64,000 nt of DNA from Molossus alvarezi (GCA_037176705.1 CM073893.1:18290074-18354073); one strand, 5' to 3'; shown: positions 12,452-22,826, counted from the first letter of the stretch. Program-made: numbers and translations. Notes: generated from the letters alone by a model not told the origin.

Positions 12452-14611
12452 GACTTCCGGTCAAGACTGCGGTGCAGGTAAACGCGGTATCGCGTCCTCC
12501 CACAACCACATCAAAGTTACAACTAAACTACAGAACAACCATCATTCAAAACCGCCTGAAGTCAAGCTGAATGGAAGTCCTACAACTATGAAATTAAAGC
12601 AGCAGCCACATCCAGACTGGTAGGAGGGGCGGTGGCTTGACGGGCTGGTCCCACACCCAAGTGTGGCGGATAAAAATCAGGAGGCTCCCGCGGCTGAGAA
12701 GGTCCTTCCTGAGGACTGAGGGGTCCCCGTCCCACACCAGGTGCCCCGTTCAGGGCTCCAGTGCCAGGAAGAGAAGTCCCCATAACTTCTGGCTGGAAAA
12801 ACCAGCGGGAACTGAGGCTCAGGGAGGCTGAAGCGGCTGGAGCCCCAGGCACCTCCCTAAAGGGCCCGCGCACGGACTTATCGGACTCTCTCCCTCTAAG
12901 CTCGGAGGGGAGGCAGCTCGAGGGGCGCCAGAGACACACAGGGAAGAACTGGGCTGTTTGGCACTGGAGCGAGGGCGGGAGAAGGGGCTTTCTCGGGGAC
13001 AGAGGTGCTGTAAGAGGCCTTTGTTCCTTTGGTGAGCCCTTCCCTGGGGCGGCAGACAGCCGCCATATCTGGGACTCCAGCAACCTGGCTCACACTGGTA
13101 GCCCCGCCCTGGTGACTCCCTGAGGCCCCGCCCCACCCCACCCAACTTTCAAGCCCACCCAAGCTGTTGCCACTTGCTTAACCATAGGATTGGCCAGTCT
13201 TGGATCCTGCATCAGGTTTTTCCTAAATTCTTTCAAACAAGCAGCATCTGGTCTCAGTGAGCCCCATACCACTCGTTAAGTAATACACTGAAACAAACAC
13301 AGGGAGGCAACCAAAATGAGGAGACAAACAGGTCCCAAATGAAAGAACAGAACAAAACCCCAATAAAAGAACTAAGTGAAATGGAGATAAGCAACCTAAC
13401 AGATGCTGAGTTCAAAATACTGCTTATAAGGATGCTCAATGAACTTAGTGAGAACCTCAGTGAACTTAGGGAGGGCCTCAAGAGCATAAAAAAGGACCAG
13501 TTAGAAATCATGGATACACAGTTAGAATTGAAGGAGGCATTAACTGAAATAAAGAATAATTTACACAGCTTCAATAATAGAGTACGTAAATCCAATGAGC
13601 AAACCATCGATTTGGAATATAAGGAAGCAAAAAAGGCCCAATCAGAACAGCAAAAAGAAAAAAGAATCCAAAACAATGAGGATAGTGTAAGGAGCCTCTG
13701 GGACAACTTCAAGCGTGCCAACATTCGCATCTTGGGGGTGCCAGAAGGAGAAGAGAGAGAACAAGAAATCGAAAACCTGTTTGAAACAATAATGGCAGAA
13801 AACATTCCTAACCTGGTGAAGGAAACAGACATCCAAGTCCAGGAAGCACAGAGCGTCCCAAACAAGATAAACCCCAAGAGGCCCAGACCAAGACATATTA
13901 TCATCAAAATGCAGAAAGTTCAAGACAAAGAGAGAATCTTAAAAGCAGCAAGACAAAGGCAGCTAGTTACCTACAAGGGAGTTCCCATTAGGCTGTCAGC
14001 TGATTTTTCAAAAGAAACTTTGCAGGCCAGAAGGGAGTGGCAAGAAATATTCAGAGTGATGAAAACCAAGGACCTACAACCAGAATTACTCTATCCTGCA
14101 AAGCTGTCATTTAGAATCGATGGACATATAAAAACTTTCCCAGACAAGAAAAAGTTAAAGGAGTTCATCACTACCAAATCGTTATTATATGAAATGATGA
14201 AGGGTCTTTTTGAAGAAAAAGATAAAATGTATGAACAAACAAAATGGCAATGAATACGTATCTATCAACAATGCAATCTATAAACAAAATGAACAGGTAG
14301 AACAGAAACATTCTCATAGATACAGACAACATTTTGTTGGTTGCCAGTTGGGAGAGGGGTTGGGGGAATGGGTGAAAAAGGTGAAGGGATTAAGAAGCAC
14401 AAATTCATTGCTAGACTGACAAACCTCAAAGGGAAAGGGTTTGGGGGGGGGGAGAAATAAACCAAAGAATTTATATGCATAACCAATGGACACAGACAAT
14501 AGTGTGGGAAAAGGCGGGAGGGGGGTGGGAGTGGTGAGGATGGGGTCAATGGGGGAAAAATGTGGAACATCTGTAATACATTTTACACCGAACAATAAAG
14601 ATTTGAAAAAA
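12452..14611 (+). mobile_element. HAL1-type half-LINE-1: 5' UTR, ORF1, 3' UTR, no ORF2
   Basis: Starts GACTTCCGGTCAAGACTGCG, the start I recognise for bat L1 5' UTRs. It continues through a GC-rich leader (about 12600-13150), ORF1 (13339-14253) and a 3' UTR that shares blocks such as GAATTTATATGCATAACC with the L1s here. It ends at AATAAAGATTTGAAAAAA. ORF2 is entirely absent: the 3' UTR begins right after the ORF1 stop. The perfect 15-bp target duplication (12437-12451 and 14612-14626) shows that the 2.16-kb unit inserted as a whole. A second copy with the same architecture lies at 56248-59145. It is presumably mobilised by L1 ORF2 protein supplied in trans. Confidence 0.88.
13339..14253 (+). 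CDS. L1-type ORF1 protein (304 codons, uninterrupted) of the HAL1-type element
   Basis: An RNA-binding, trimer-forming ORF1p relative. Layout: N-terminal coiled-coil region to about residue 125 (heptad-like runs such as ELSENLSELREGLKSIKK), an RRM region of about 125-200 (FKRANIRILGVPEGEEREQE), then the C-terminal domain (ILKAARQRQLVTYKGVPIRL, LLYPAKLSFRIDGHIKTF). Family ORF1 proteins are about 300-370 residues, so this is near full length. The ancestral start is probably the ATG at 13316. Compared with the second copy, about 4 nt are missing just downstream, which puts that ATG out of frame and leaves 13339 as first usable start. It is transposon protein, not a host gene. Confidence 0.85.
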   Translation: MKEQNKTPIKELSEMEISNLTDAEFKILLIRMLNELSENLSELREGLKSIKKDQLEIMDTQLELKEALTEIKNNLHSFNNRVRKSNEQTIDLEYKEAKKAQSEQQKEKRIQNNEDSVRSLWDNFKRANIRILGVPEGEEREQEIENLFETIMAENIPNLVKETDIQVQEAQSVPNKINPKRPRPRHIIIKMQKVQDKERILKAARQRQLVTYKGVPIRLSADFSKETLQARREWQEIFRVMKTKDLQPELLYPAKLSFRIDGHIKTFPDKKKLKEFITTKSLLYEMMKGLFEEKDKMYEQTKWQ

Positions 14612-15175
14612 GAAAATATCCTTGGGTGAGGATTAACAACAACAAAAAACTAAAAATAAATTAAAAGGGAATATTATAGAAGGTACAGGATGATTAGCTT
14701 AATATTGATCCCAAAACAATTCTAGAAGAGAGAATCAGATATGTGACTTAAATACTTATTATATGAAAAGTCAACATGGACTATGTTAAAAAAAAAAGTG
14801 CAAATAAACCTAATTATCCTTTTTGATAAAGGTTGATAAAGTTTGGTAATAATATAGAATGCTATAGCAGTGAATCCTGATTTCTCATGACAATCTTGAG
14901 TAAGACAGAGAAATGTAGGCAGGGCAATGGTAGATGTAAATAAATTCACAACTGGTTGAATAGTTCTTTTTAAAGAGTAATGAAAATAAGTCTCTAGCAG
15001 TGAGCTACAATAAAGACTAGAAAGTATATTTAATATATTTGTGCAAGATGAAAAGCCAGTAAGAAAAGCCAGTAAGAAAATATAACAGATAAAAGTTTCA
15101 AAATTCAAAAGGATTCTGATAAGCTGGGATAATATATTTAAACTAAAAAGGGAGACACTTAATAAACCAACTCTG

Positions 15176-15430
15176 GCCCTGGCCGATTTGGCTCAGCGGT
15201 TAGAGTGTCGGCTTGTGGTCCAGAGAGATCAGGGTTTGGTATCTTCTAAGGGCATGTACCTCGGTTGCAGTTTGTCCCTGGCCCTGGTTGGGTCGTGCGG
15301 GTGGCAACTACTCCGTGTGTACCTTTCACATTGATGTTTCTGTCTCTCTGTTCCTCTGTCCCTCCCGCTCTATCTGAACAAAAAATAAAAAAATGTCCTC
15401 AGGTGAGGATAAAAAATAAAAAATTAAAAA
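15176..15430 (+). mobile_element. Ves SINE, type A, first of a serial pair
   Basis: Bounded by AATAAACCAACTCTG (15161-15175) and AATAAACTAACTCTG (15431-15445). Confidence 0.9.
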
Positions 15431-15445
15431 AATAAACTAACTCTG

Positions 15446-15609
15446 CCCCGTGGGTGTGGCTCAGTGTACTGAGCACTGCCCCATGGAGTGAGAGGTTCTG
15501 GTTCAATTCCTGGTCAGGGCAAATGCCCGGGTTGCAGGAGGCAGCTGATCGATGTTTTTCTTTCTCTCTCCCTAAAAAATCAATAAAAAAACATATATCT
15601 ATATAAAGG
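15446..15609 (+). mobile_element. Ves SINE, type B, second of a serial pair
   Basis: Inserted at the same target as its left neighbour. The target is repeated a third time at about 15610-15622 (AATAAACCAACTCC). Confidence 0.87.
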
Positions 15610-16675
15610 AATAAACCAACTCCTTCATTTAAGTTAAAATATAATTATCTAAATATAAGATGAGGAACAATTTGCTTGGCAGTAATCTATATAAAAAAGA
15701 ATCTATCTTAATGATTTAGAGTGATTTGATTTTTTAAAAAGGTAGTAACCTTTTGTGCTGTATATCAGAAAGTCAGAATTCAGATATTGAAATGGCCAGT
15801 TAAAGGGTTTTAAAACTGTGAACTTAACTTTCTCTTAGTACTTTTTGAAATAAGTTTTATGAACCTTTTGGACTCAAAGTACAATAACATCAATAATATT
15901 TGTAAATGCAAATCACATGTAATCATGTCAATCTACAACTGTAATAAACACTGAAAAGAAAAAAGAATTCCATATTAAATTTTTTTTGTTACTTTAATAT
16001 GCAGCTGAAAAGACAATCAACTTAATAACTCATTTTCTAAAGAGACTTTTTGGTTTTTTGAAATTCTGTTCTCTACCCTAGCACAAAACATTTTCAGAAA
16101 CTTCCCTTTAACTTCCCTTTAGTACAGGCATCACCTACTAAAAGTAAAGGCTAAATATTAGTCAGAGTGTCAGATTTCCTCTTATACAATTCTGCTGAGG
16201 AATCTTTATTGAAATTAGTGGTAAAAGAAGAAAAGGTCAGAAAAATTTAGCCTATTCTGATACTAAATTTAGAGCTGTTATGCATTTTAAAAACTGAACT
16301 GATACTGAAAGAAATACTTTTGATCCTTTTTAATATTCCACTTTAAAAGAAATAATCCAGGAAAAATAATTTTCTAGTTTAAAAAAACCCCACCAATTTG
16401 GTAGATTTTAGTATAATAATATACAAAGACATCCTAGGCTAAATTTTATTTAAAGACTTGATTACCTAAGGATATTAACAAATAAATAACCTATTAAAGG
16501 ACCCATGAACCTTTATCATACATAAAATACTAAAATTTACAACTTTAATGCTTTTAATGGGAATGAAGCTGTTTTGATATATTCTATCTACTCTTCTGTC
16601 AAATGATTAGCAGGAGTAAATCTCTCTCTGGGGGCAAAAGCATTAATAACAAATAAATTTAACTGATATACATAC

Positions 16676-16772
16676 AGAATTGTATAGTCTTCTGGAAAGG
16701 AGTCTTCATTTGATGTAGATGGTAATGAACTTGACTTGTTTTCCTGTTCATTCTTCGTCACAGACTTGTGAT
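16676..16772 (-). CDS. SETDB2: SETDB2 coding exon, 97 bp
   Basis: Minus strand: the acceptor TTTTTTTCATGTAG abuts 16772 and the donor GTATGT follows 16676. The exon completes an Asp codon with AT, adds 31 codons (HKSVTKNEQENKSSSLPSTS, then NEDSFPEDYTI) and ends with CT of a Leu codon, which the 1-353 exon completes with A. This matches the human segment containing VTQKEQENKS and SFPEDCTFL. It is a low-complexity, Ser- and Glu-rich linker between the N-terminal region and the MBD. Confidence is high because phase and residues agree on both sides. Confidence 0.95.
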
Positions 16773-17069
16773 CTACATGAAAAAAATACAAACATGAGTA
16801 ACAAGTACACCAATGTAAAGAGATATATGGAGCCCTTAAATCTGCAAACATATTAAGGTATCAAGATTGAGCCAAAAGTTAGGTGTCAATATTTTCAAAA
16901 ACATTAAAAAAATAAGATAGGATGAAATAAAAGACTTAGGACAGAAAAAATTTCTAATGCAGAAACTCTAGTTTGGCCTGAACTTTATCTGAATTTTAAT
17001 CAACGTTTTTTAAGTTGAACATCAAGTATCTATACTGCTCTTATTGTACAGAAAGATAATGTAACTCTT

Positions 17070-17282
17070 TTTTTTTTTAAATACTCACCTGGCGATATTT
17101 TTCCATTTATCTTTAGATAGAGTGGGAGAAGGGGGAGAAGGGGGAGAAGGGGGGGGGAGATATTAAGAGAGAGAGAGAGAGATGAGAGAGACATATGGAC
17201 TGGTTGCCCTTGACTGGAACTGAACCCGTGACTCTTTGGTACATGGGCTGACACTCTAACCACTGAGCAAAATTGGCAAGGG
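17070..17282 (-). mobile_element. Ves SINE, type A', partly deleted
   Basis: Tail side TACTCACCTGGCGATATTTT. The GGGAGAAGG triplicate run at 17128-17160 is an expanded CT block. The middle of the body is missing. Confidence 0.8.
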
Positions 17283-17770
17283 CAGAAAATAGTGTACTCT
17301 TAAAGGCTCTATAAAAAGGTGATAAAATGGAAAATTTATGTATCTGTTATATTCTCATTGTTTTATTATTACTTATTTTATGGGGGGAATGGGGTAGGAT
17401 ATTTGGGTACCTCTTTTTGTCTTTCCATTTGACTTTTCATATTTCTCTTAGTTTCTCCTATATCTTTCTGCACTTAATTTTGGTTTTCTATCTCTTCTTT
17501 TTCTACTCATCTATTCTTACTCTCTAACATGAATATAATACAGACATAAGCTGTGTATTTAATGAAAAAAAAAAAGTTTTCCTGTTCTTATTGTGAACAA
17601 TGGTATGTGGAATATTCTATATGTTTGGTTTAAAGACTTCATAAAAAAATGTGCTTTTTCCTATGCAATGATGGACCTTAATGAAAAAATGATTTCTCAT
17701 CCTGCCTTGGATTATTAGTTTGCCTTTGTCCTTTAATGGAGTCCAGTCTTATTAAAAAGAAACAAAAGTT

Positions 17771-18026
17771 TGCCCTGGCCGGTTTGGCTCAGTGGATAGA
17801 GCATTGGCCTGTGGTCCAGAGAGACGCAGGTTCGGTTCCTGCTAAGGCCATGTACCTCAGTTGCAGTTTATCCCCAGCCCTGGTTGGGTCCTGCAGGAGG
17901 CAGCCACTTGATGTGTCCCTTTCACGTCGATGTTTCTCTCTCTCTCTCCCCTTCCCACTCTATCTGAACAAAACAAAAAAAAAAAAAGGAAAAATGTCCT
18001 TGGGTGAGGATAAAAAAAAAAAAAGG
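17771..18026 (+). mobile_element. Ves SINE, type A, with target-site duplication
   Basis: Flanks AACAAAAGT at 17761 and 18027. Confidence 0.88.
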
Positions 18027-18789
18027 AACAAAAGTATAAGTAAATAAAAGAAAAGGTAGGTTATAATCCAAGGCCACTCCTTGGCACACTGAAAAACAAA
18101 TACCCCTCTTTAATTACCTAAGTAAAGAAAAGTTTAAAATCTGATAGTTGAAGCAAGCTATAATAACTGATTAAAAATATATCTTTTATAAATTAAGAAT
18201 TTGATTTTTTCAGTTAATTTCTTTGCATGAGTCATATACATCCGTATTAACAAATATGGATAAATAAATGTATATAAGCATAATTAGAAATTAAATTTAC
18301 TGAAAATCATGGTCATTTATAATTAATCATGAATTAAGTGGGGAAAAGGAAAATATTTCTCTCAAGAAGACAGTATCCAATCCTTTATATGGGGACACAG
18401 CAAATATTTACAGCTTGTTATACACAAGCAAGGGAAATACAGGTAATGAGTGATTTGTGGAGTACAGGCTGGATCTGGAATGGCTTGTTTTAATTTCAAT
18501 ACTAAATCCTTTTGTTATTCCCAGGCTCAGTACTTTTTTAAATACTCACATGAAATTTTATTACTACAAAGTTGTTAATCCTTGTATTTGACAAAAATGT
18601 CAATTACATAACTCCCCAATTACTTACTTATAACCACTGTTCTACCTCTGGCAAACACATACTTTGATTTTAATAAGTTCATTAGATTTCACATGAACTA
18701 CATAAAAATATGAAATTATAATATTCAGCATCTCTACTGCAAAATTATTACTTTACAAGAATCAAAACAAAAACCCAACTTATTTTCTT

Positions 18790-18976
18790 TCCAATCCTCA
18801 CCTGAGTATGCTTTTATTGATTTTAGACAGAGAAGAAGGGAGAGAGAGGGAAGTATTAATCGGTTGCCTCCCATACATGCCCCAGCCCAGGATCATGTGC
18901 TCTGACCAGGAAATTAAACCTGCCACCTTTTGGTTTATGGGATGATGCTCCAACCAACTGAGCTACCCGGCCAGGG
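18790..18976 (-). mobile_element. Ves SINE, mixed form
   Basis: The tail side carries TCCTCACCTGAGTATG, then the TTTTATTGATTTTAG of the short form. Head GGCCGGGTAGCTCAGTTGG on the minus strand. Target-like flanks ATTTTCTTTC and TTTACTTTCTTT. Confidence 0.8.
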
Positions 18977-19140
18977 CCCCATTTACTTTCTTTTAGTGGG
19001 AAATATAGATTGTCTTAGAACTAAAAAAAAGAATTGTTTAGTATTAGTTCCTCTGACCACTTCCTATATTTAAAAGCTTTTCTTAAAAACCAATGTAATC
19101 CCTTAAGGGTGTGCTTATTCCAAGTGCAACTGAAGGATAC

Positions 19141-19854
19141 TGTGAAAGGCTAACTCTTTTGTTAATAAAAAGCTAGGAAAATTCCAGGACAAGAGGAATA
19201 GGGAAACTGAGACAAAAAAATTAAACAAAGCCAAGGAGTTTGGACAGCCTACACCTGGCCTGTGAATAACAAGCCATTCTCTTCCCCAAACCAAGGACAC
19301 TTGAGAGCAAATGGTTAAAAGCCTCCCTAACAAAAGAATGCAGGAAAGGAGGGGAGAAGGCAGAGAGAAGAGGGGAGTTTTTCTTACTTGCTGTTTTGGG
19401 GAAGGGGAAAGGAAAAGGGGGGGGCAGTTTTTTTTTTTACCTTCCCAAATAGAAAAGCCAGCAGTTTCTAGGTTTGGCAAGATAAAATTGCCAGGTGCTT
19501 CTCATGAATTCTGGGAAGGTCACAACAAAGTAAAAAGGGACCTTGAGAAATAATCTGTACCAAGATATTCAGCTGAGGTATTTTGAAACCTATAGACAGG
19601 AGGGTATATAATGCCTCAAACCCCCACCCAATTGCTCTTCAGATTAGCAGAGAGCCCATATGCGTTTCATAAGCCAGATATATAGATTTGCTTGCCTTGC
19701 TTCTTTAATAAATTTACATGTTTCACTTTCTTAATAAATTGGCTTTATCACAACAGAATCATCTGAAATCTCTCCTTGAGAAGATAAGAATTTGTTGAGA
19801 AGACAAGTTTGTTGGGAACAGCCCTCTCCCTTCAACTCAGGGGACTGTCTGACA
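19141..19854 (+). mobile_element. Solo LTR of an endogenous retrovirus (714 bp) with 4-bp target duplication
   Basis: Starts TGTGAAAGGC and ends TGTCTGACA, with direct repeats ATAC at 19137-19140 and 19855-19858, as class I elements typically make. A TATA motif (GGGTATATAA, about 19603-19612) and two AATAAA signals (19707-19712 and 19733-19738) sit in LTR order, so transcription would run on the plus strand, antisense to SETDB2. No internal retroviral genes are present, consistent with LTR-LTR recombination. Family not named. Confidence 0.82.
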
Positions 19855-20554
19855 ATACCTCTCTGATGTCTGTGAGAAGTGACTGTAATAGTTTTCTTAT
19901 AAAATTTACTATTCTAAAAATATGTTAGCTACTGAAATTGAGACTACTTTTGAGTAATAAAAGATTTCTTTAAAACATACTGATGATGCTAGACTATATT
20001 TTCAGAGATTTAAACCTGAAGGCTCCAAATTATAGCAGTTAAAATGATTATAATTTATCGATAATATATAGTGGTAATAATCAAAATCTAGTAAATATAC
20101 TTTCTCAACACTTTAGCAAAGCAATGATAGACAAATATTTATAGGATAGTGATTCTAATAAAGTAACTTTCAATTTTTCTTTTCCTAGTCTGCGTATATC
20201 TTTGATTAATTCCTTATAAAATAAATTTGTTTAGGGTTTGGAAGACTGACAGTCTAATAATAATGAAGAAATGAAAAACTTTCCCACCTATTTATCTATA
20301 CCAGAATTTTCCTTTCTAGTATTGTTCTTCATACAAAGCTGGTTTATAGTGGTTTGGAGACTTAAAATTCTATTTGCCCTTCTTATACAAAAAGCTTTTT
20401 TGAAGAAGAGATACATTTGTTCATTCCTTCCCTAACAGGTTTTATAGGCTGTGCATTTCCTGTCTCTGATGGATAGAAATTTTTATTTAATATAAAAACT
20501 AATTTATATAGTTTACCAGTAATAGATCTTACATTTTGTCTTTAAATTATCTTT

Positions 20555-20807
20555 TTTTTTTTTTAATCCTCACCCGAGGACATTTTTCCATTTTTTGTTC
20601 AGACAGAGTGGGAGGGAGAGAGAGGAAGAGAGAGAGAGAGAAACATCGACGTGAAAGGAACACATTGAGTGGCTGGCTGCCACCAGCACGACCAACCAGG
20701 GCCGGGGACAAACTGCAACCGAGGTACGCGCCCTTAGCGGGAACTGAACCCGGGGTCTCTCTGGACCGCAGGCCGATGCTCTAACCACTGAGCCAAACCA
20801 GCCAGGG
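20555..20807 (-). mobile_element. Ves SINE, type A, with target-site duplication
   Basis: Perfect 15-bp flanks CTTTAAATTATCTTT at 20540-20554 and 20808-20822. It sits only about 100 bp downstream of a SETDB2 exon in gene orientation. Confidence 0.92.
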
Positions 20808-20908
20808 CTTTAAATTATCTTTAATTAACCTAACATAATTAGGCAGACCTGCTTCAGACCAAGAAAATACCAGCGAGTGCTCTAGTTTGGGACTAGAAAT
20901 GTACATAC

Positions 20909-20974
20909 CTTTCATCAACGTTAAATTGTTACTTATAGTTGCTTCATTCACTAGAATCATTGCTTGAATGTATT
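20909..20974 (-). CDS. SETDB2: SETDB2 coding exon, 66 bp
   Basis: Acceptor CTGAACAG precedes 20974 and donor GTATGT follows 20909 on the minus strand. It completes a Glu codon (G|AA), adds 21 codons (YIQAMILVNEATISNNLTLM then K) and ends with G of the next Asp codon. It matches the human segment starting EYIQAMILVNEATI; the final residues (SNNLTLMK) diverge from human (INSSTSIK). It is too short to show as a stand-alone ORF and was found by walking the phase between neighbouring exons. Confidence 0.95.
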
Positions 20975-21931
20975 CTGTTCAGGAAAGGAGAAAAGAATGA
21001 AAGCATTCAGCAGCAGTATCACCTTTATTCATGGTCCTAGCTCCTGTGTTAAACAATTTACATACTTTATCTCATTTAATCTTCACAACTCCTCTGAGAG
21101 GTTCTTATGAGTATATGCATTAGAGACAAAGATATTGAAGCTTAGCAGCTAAGCTATTATTATAATAGCAGTTAAGCTAGGAAGTGGTACTGGATTCAAA
21201 CCTAGGTAAATCAGACTCATAAAGGAATGAAAAGGAATATTAAAATAAAAAACAGTACTAATTTTTTTTGACAAGCACATAAAAAATTAATACTATAAGA
21301 ACATCCAAAAAGTATTCAGAATACTCTGAGAAAAAATAAATAACAGTGTGGGGGAATATGTTTTACAACCAACCAGAGTTGAAGGGAAAAAAACCAAAAC
21401 CTTGGATGACTGAATTGAATGCCTATGTAGAATGCATGTTTTGCTTTCAGAAGACTAGTAAGGCACATTCTGCTTAAAACAGGCAAAATACAGTTATATG
21501 TACTTTTATATTTCAAAAACACTAGTTGTCACTAAATGATGAATGGATAATTTTTGTTATTTTTTCTATATGTACCAAATGTTGTACAATAAGCAGACAT
21601 TACTTCTGCAATATGCCCTCCCTGCCATGAAAGATAAAAAAGAAAATGGGTGGGGGGTAAAGGCAGCCTGAGATAAAGAGATAAATTCAGTAGCTACTGT
21701 TCAAAGTAAGCATCTTCCCCACTTTTACAAAATAGCCATGGTATAGTAAAAGCAAGTTTTTATAGAAGCAGAGCATATACACATAATAAAAAGCAAATTC
21801 AACTGATGTAAAGTTCTTATAAAACAAAATCATTTGACTTTTAAAACAAACAATACCGGAAACAGAATTATGCTGCATGCCAGTGAGTACCATTAAGCAT
21901 TAAATGTACTGAAAGTTTTTTTGCTTCATAC
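20975..21931 (-). other. SETDB2: SETDB2 intron with a MIR
   Basis: Under 1 kb. A MIR lies at about 21040-21225; the remainder (21230-21930) is AT-rich and unremarkable. Confidence 0.85.
21040..21225 (-). repeat. MIR SINE (ancient mammalian)
   Basis: Plus strand reads like the complement of MIR: TATCTCATTTAATCTTCACA, then GAAGTGGTACTGGATTCAAA and CCTAGGTAAATCAGACTC. Confidence 0.75.
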
Positions 21932-22057
21932 CTTTATTTGTGGCAGACCCATCTTTGATCTTCTGTTTCAGTGACTGCAGCACATTTTGCACTTTCTCAA
22001 ATAAGATGTCCACTTTTCCATCATCTTCCAGCTCCATCCAGAAAGCTTTTGCATCAC
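21932..22057 (-). CDS. SETDB2: SETDB2 coding exon, 126 bp
   Basis: Minus strand: acceptor TGATTTATTTTAG then the exon, then donor GTATGA. GT completes a Gly codon begun in the start-codon exon. 41 codons follow (DAKAFWMELEDDGKVDILFE, then KVQNVLQSLKQKIKDGSATN and K) plus G. It matches the human N-terminus almost residue for residue. The helical, charged KVQNVLQSLKQKI segment is part of the conserved SETDB2 N-terminal region, whose role I cannot infer from sequence. Confidence 0.97.
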
Positions 22058-22106
22058 CTAAAATAAATCAGTGAGTATTCTAAGACCTTAATAAAAATAG
22101 ACTGTA

Positions 22107-22300
22107 GCCCTGGTCGGGTAGCTCACTTGGTTAGAGTGTCACCCTAATATACTAAGGTTGCAGGTTCAATCCCTGGACAGGGCACATACAAGTATCAACC
22201 ACTGAATGCATAAATAAGTAGAACAACAAATCAATGTTTCTCTCTCTCTCCCTTCCTCTGTCTCTTTAAAGTCAATAAATTTTTTTTTAATTAAAAAAAG
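22107..22300 (+). mobile_element. Bat SINE of a distinct subtype (type C)
   Basis: Head GGTCGGGTAGCTCACTTGG and a diagnostic body segment GAATGCATAAATAAGTAGAA not seen in the other SINEs here except the copy at 53396. Tail AATAAATTTTTTTTTAATT. Confidence 0.83.
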
Positions 22301-22689
22301 AAAAAAGAAATAGATTAATTTCCCCATGGCATATGTTACAGACAATCTGTTTGGATTTTTAATAAAATCACATTTTAATTGATCTTTCACTTTCGAGGAA
22401 GAAGATTTTGTTCACTGTATCTTAACAAAAAACTAGAAACAGGAATATGATCTAAGTATGTCACTTATTTCTGCTAATCTAAAAAATACGTTGAGAATTT
22501 TAATGAGACTATTTCTTGACTGGAAAACAAAAGGAGTGAGTTCATTCTAGGGTAGTAGTAAACATTCCTAGACACACATTCATTTAAAAACTTTTATGAA
22601 TATAACTTCCACTGAGTATGGAGGTAGATGATTTCAGAATGAAATACCTCAACAATTGTTGAAATAACTAAATATCCAATAATAATACT

Positions 22690-22799
22690 TTTATTTATTT
22701 ATTTATTTATTTTTGGTACGTGCCCCTAGCGGGAACCAAACCCAGGACTCTCTGGTCTGCAGGCCGATGTTCCAACTGCTGAACCAAACCGGCCAGGGC
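22690..22799 (-). mobile_element. Truncated Ves SINE, type A
   Basis: Only the tRNA-like head (GCCCCTAGCGGGAACCAAAC to GGCCAGGG), joined directly to a (TTTA)n run at 22691-22712. Confidence 0.8.
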
Positions 22800-22826
22800 A
22801 ATGCTTTTAAAAATGCCTTTTAAGTC

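Larger units (their letters stand above)
12243..14637 (+). mobile_element. Ves SINE, type A', split by a HAL1-type insertion
   Basis: The SINE starts at 12243. It is interrupted after GAAAATATCCTTGGG at 12451 and resumes at 14612 with the duplicated GAAAATATCCTTGGG, then TGAGGATTAACAACAACAAA. The SINE sequence proper is 12243-12451 plus 14627-14637. Confidence 0.9.
354..16675 (-). other. SETDB2: SETDB2 intron (between MBD exon and the EQENKS exon)
   Basis: About 16.3 kb of intron. It holds at least 14 SINEs, a 5'-truncated L1 (10628-11865), the HAL1-type element (12452-14611) and old repeats near the left end. Blocks in which I see nothing but AT-rich, presumably unique or unrecognisably old sequence: 1310-1770, 2020-2570, 4450-5240, 5500-5810, 6175-7215, 7470-8865, 9110-9840, 10030-10610, 14640-15160 and 15625-16675. 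A GGGG/GGA-rich patch at 6850-6930 could be an old L1 3' end but is too degraded to name. Confidence 0.85.
16773..20908 (-). other. SETDB2: SETDB2 intron with solo LTR
   Basis: 4.1 kb. It contains SINEs at about 17070, 17771, 18790 and 20555 and the solo LTR 19141-19854. Nothing recognised in 17290-17760, 18040-18780 and 19860-20535; these are AT-rich. Confidence 0.85.

Noticed and set aside
12586..13083. 165-codon minus-strand frame in GC-rich sequence
   Set aside because: Lies in the non-coding leader of the HAL1-type element, with overlapping frames in every register.
13254..13907. 217-codon minus-strand frame
   Set aside because: Exact antisense shadow of the L1-type ORF1.
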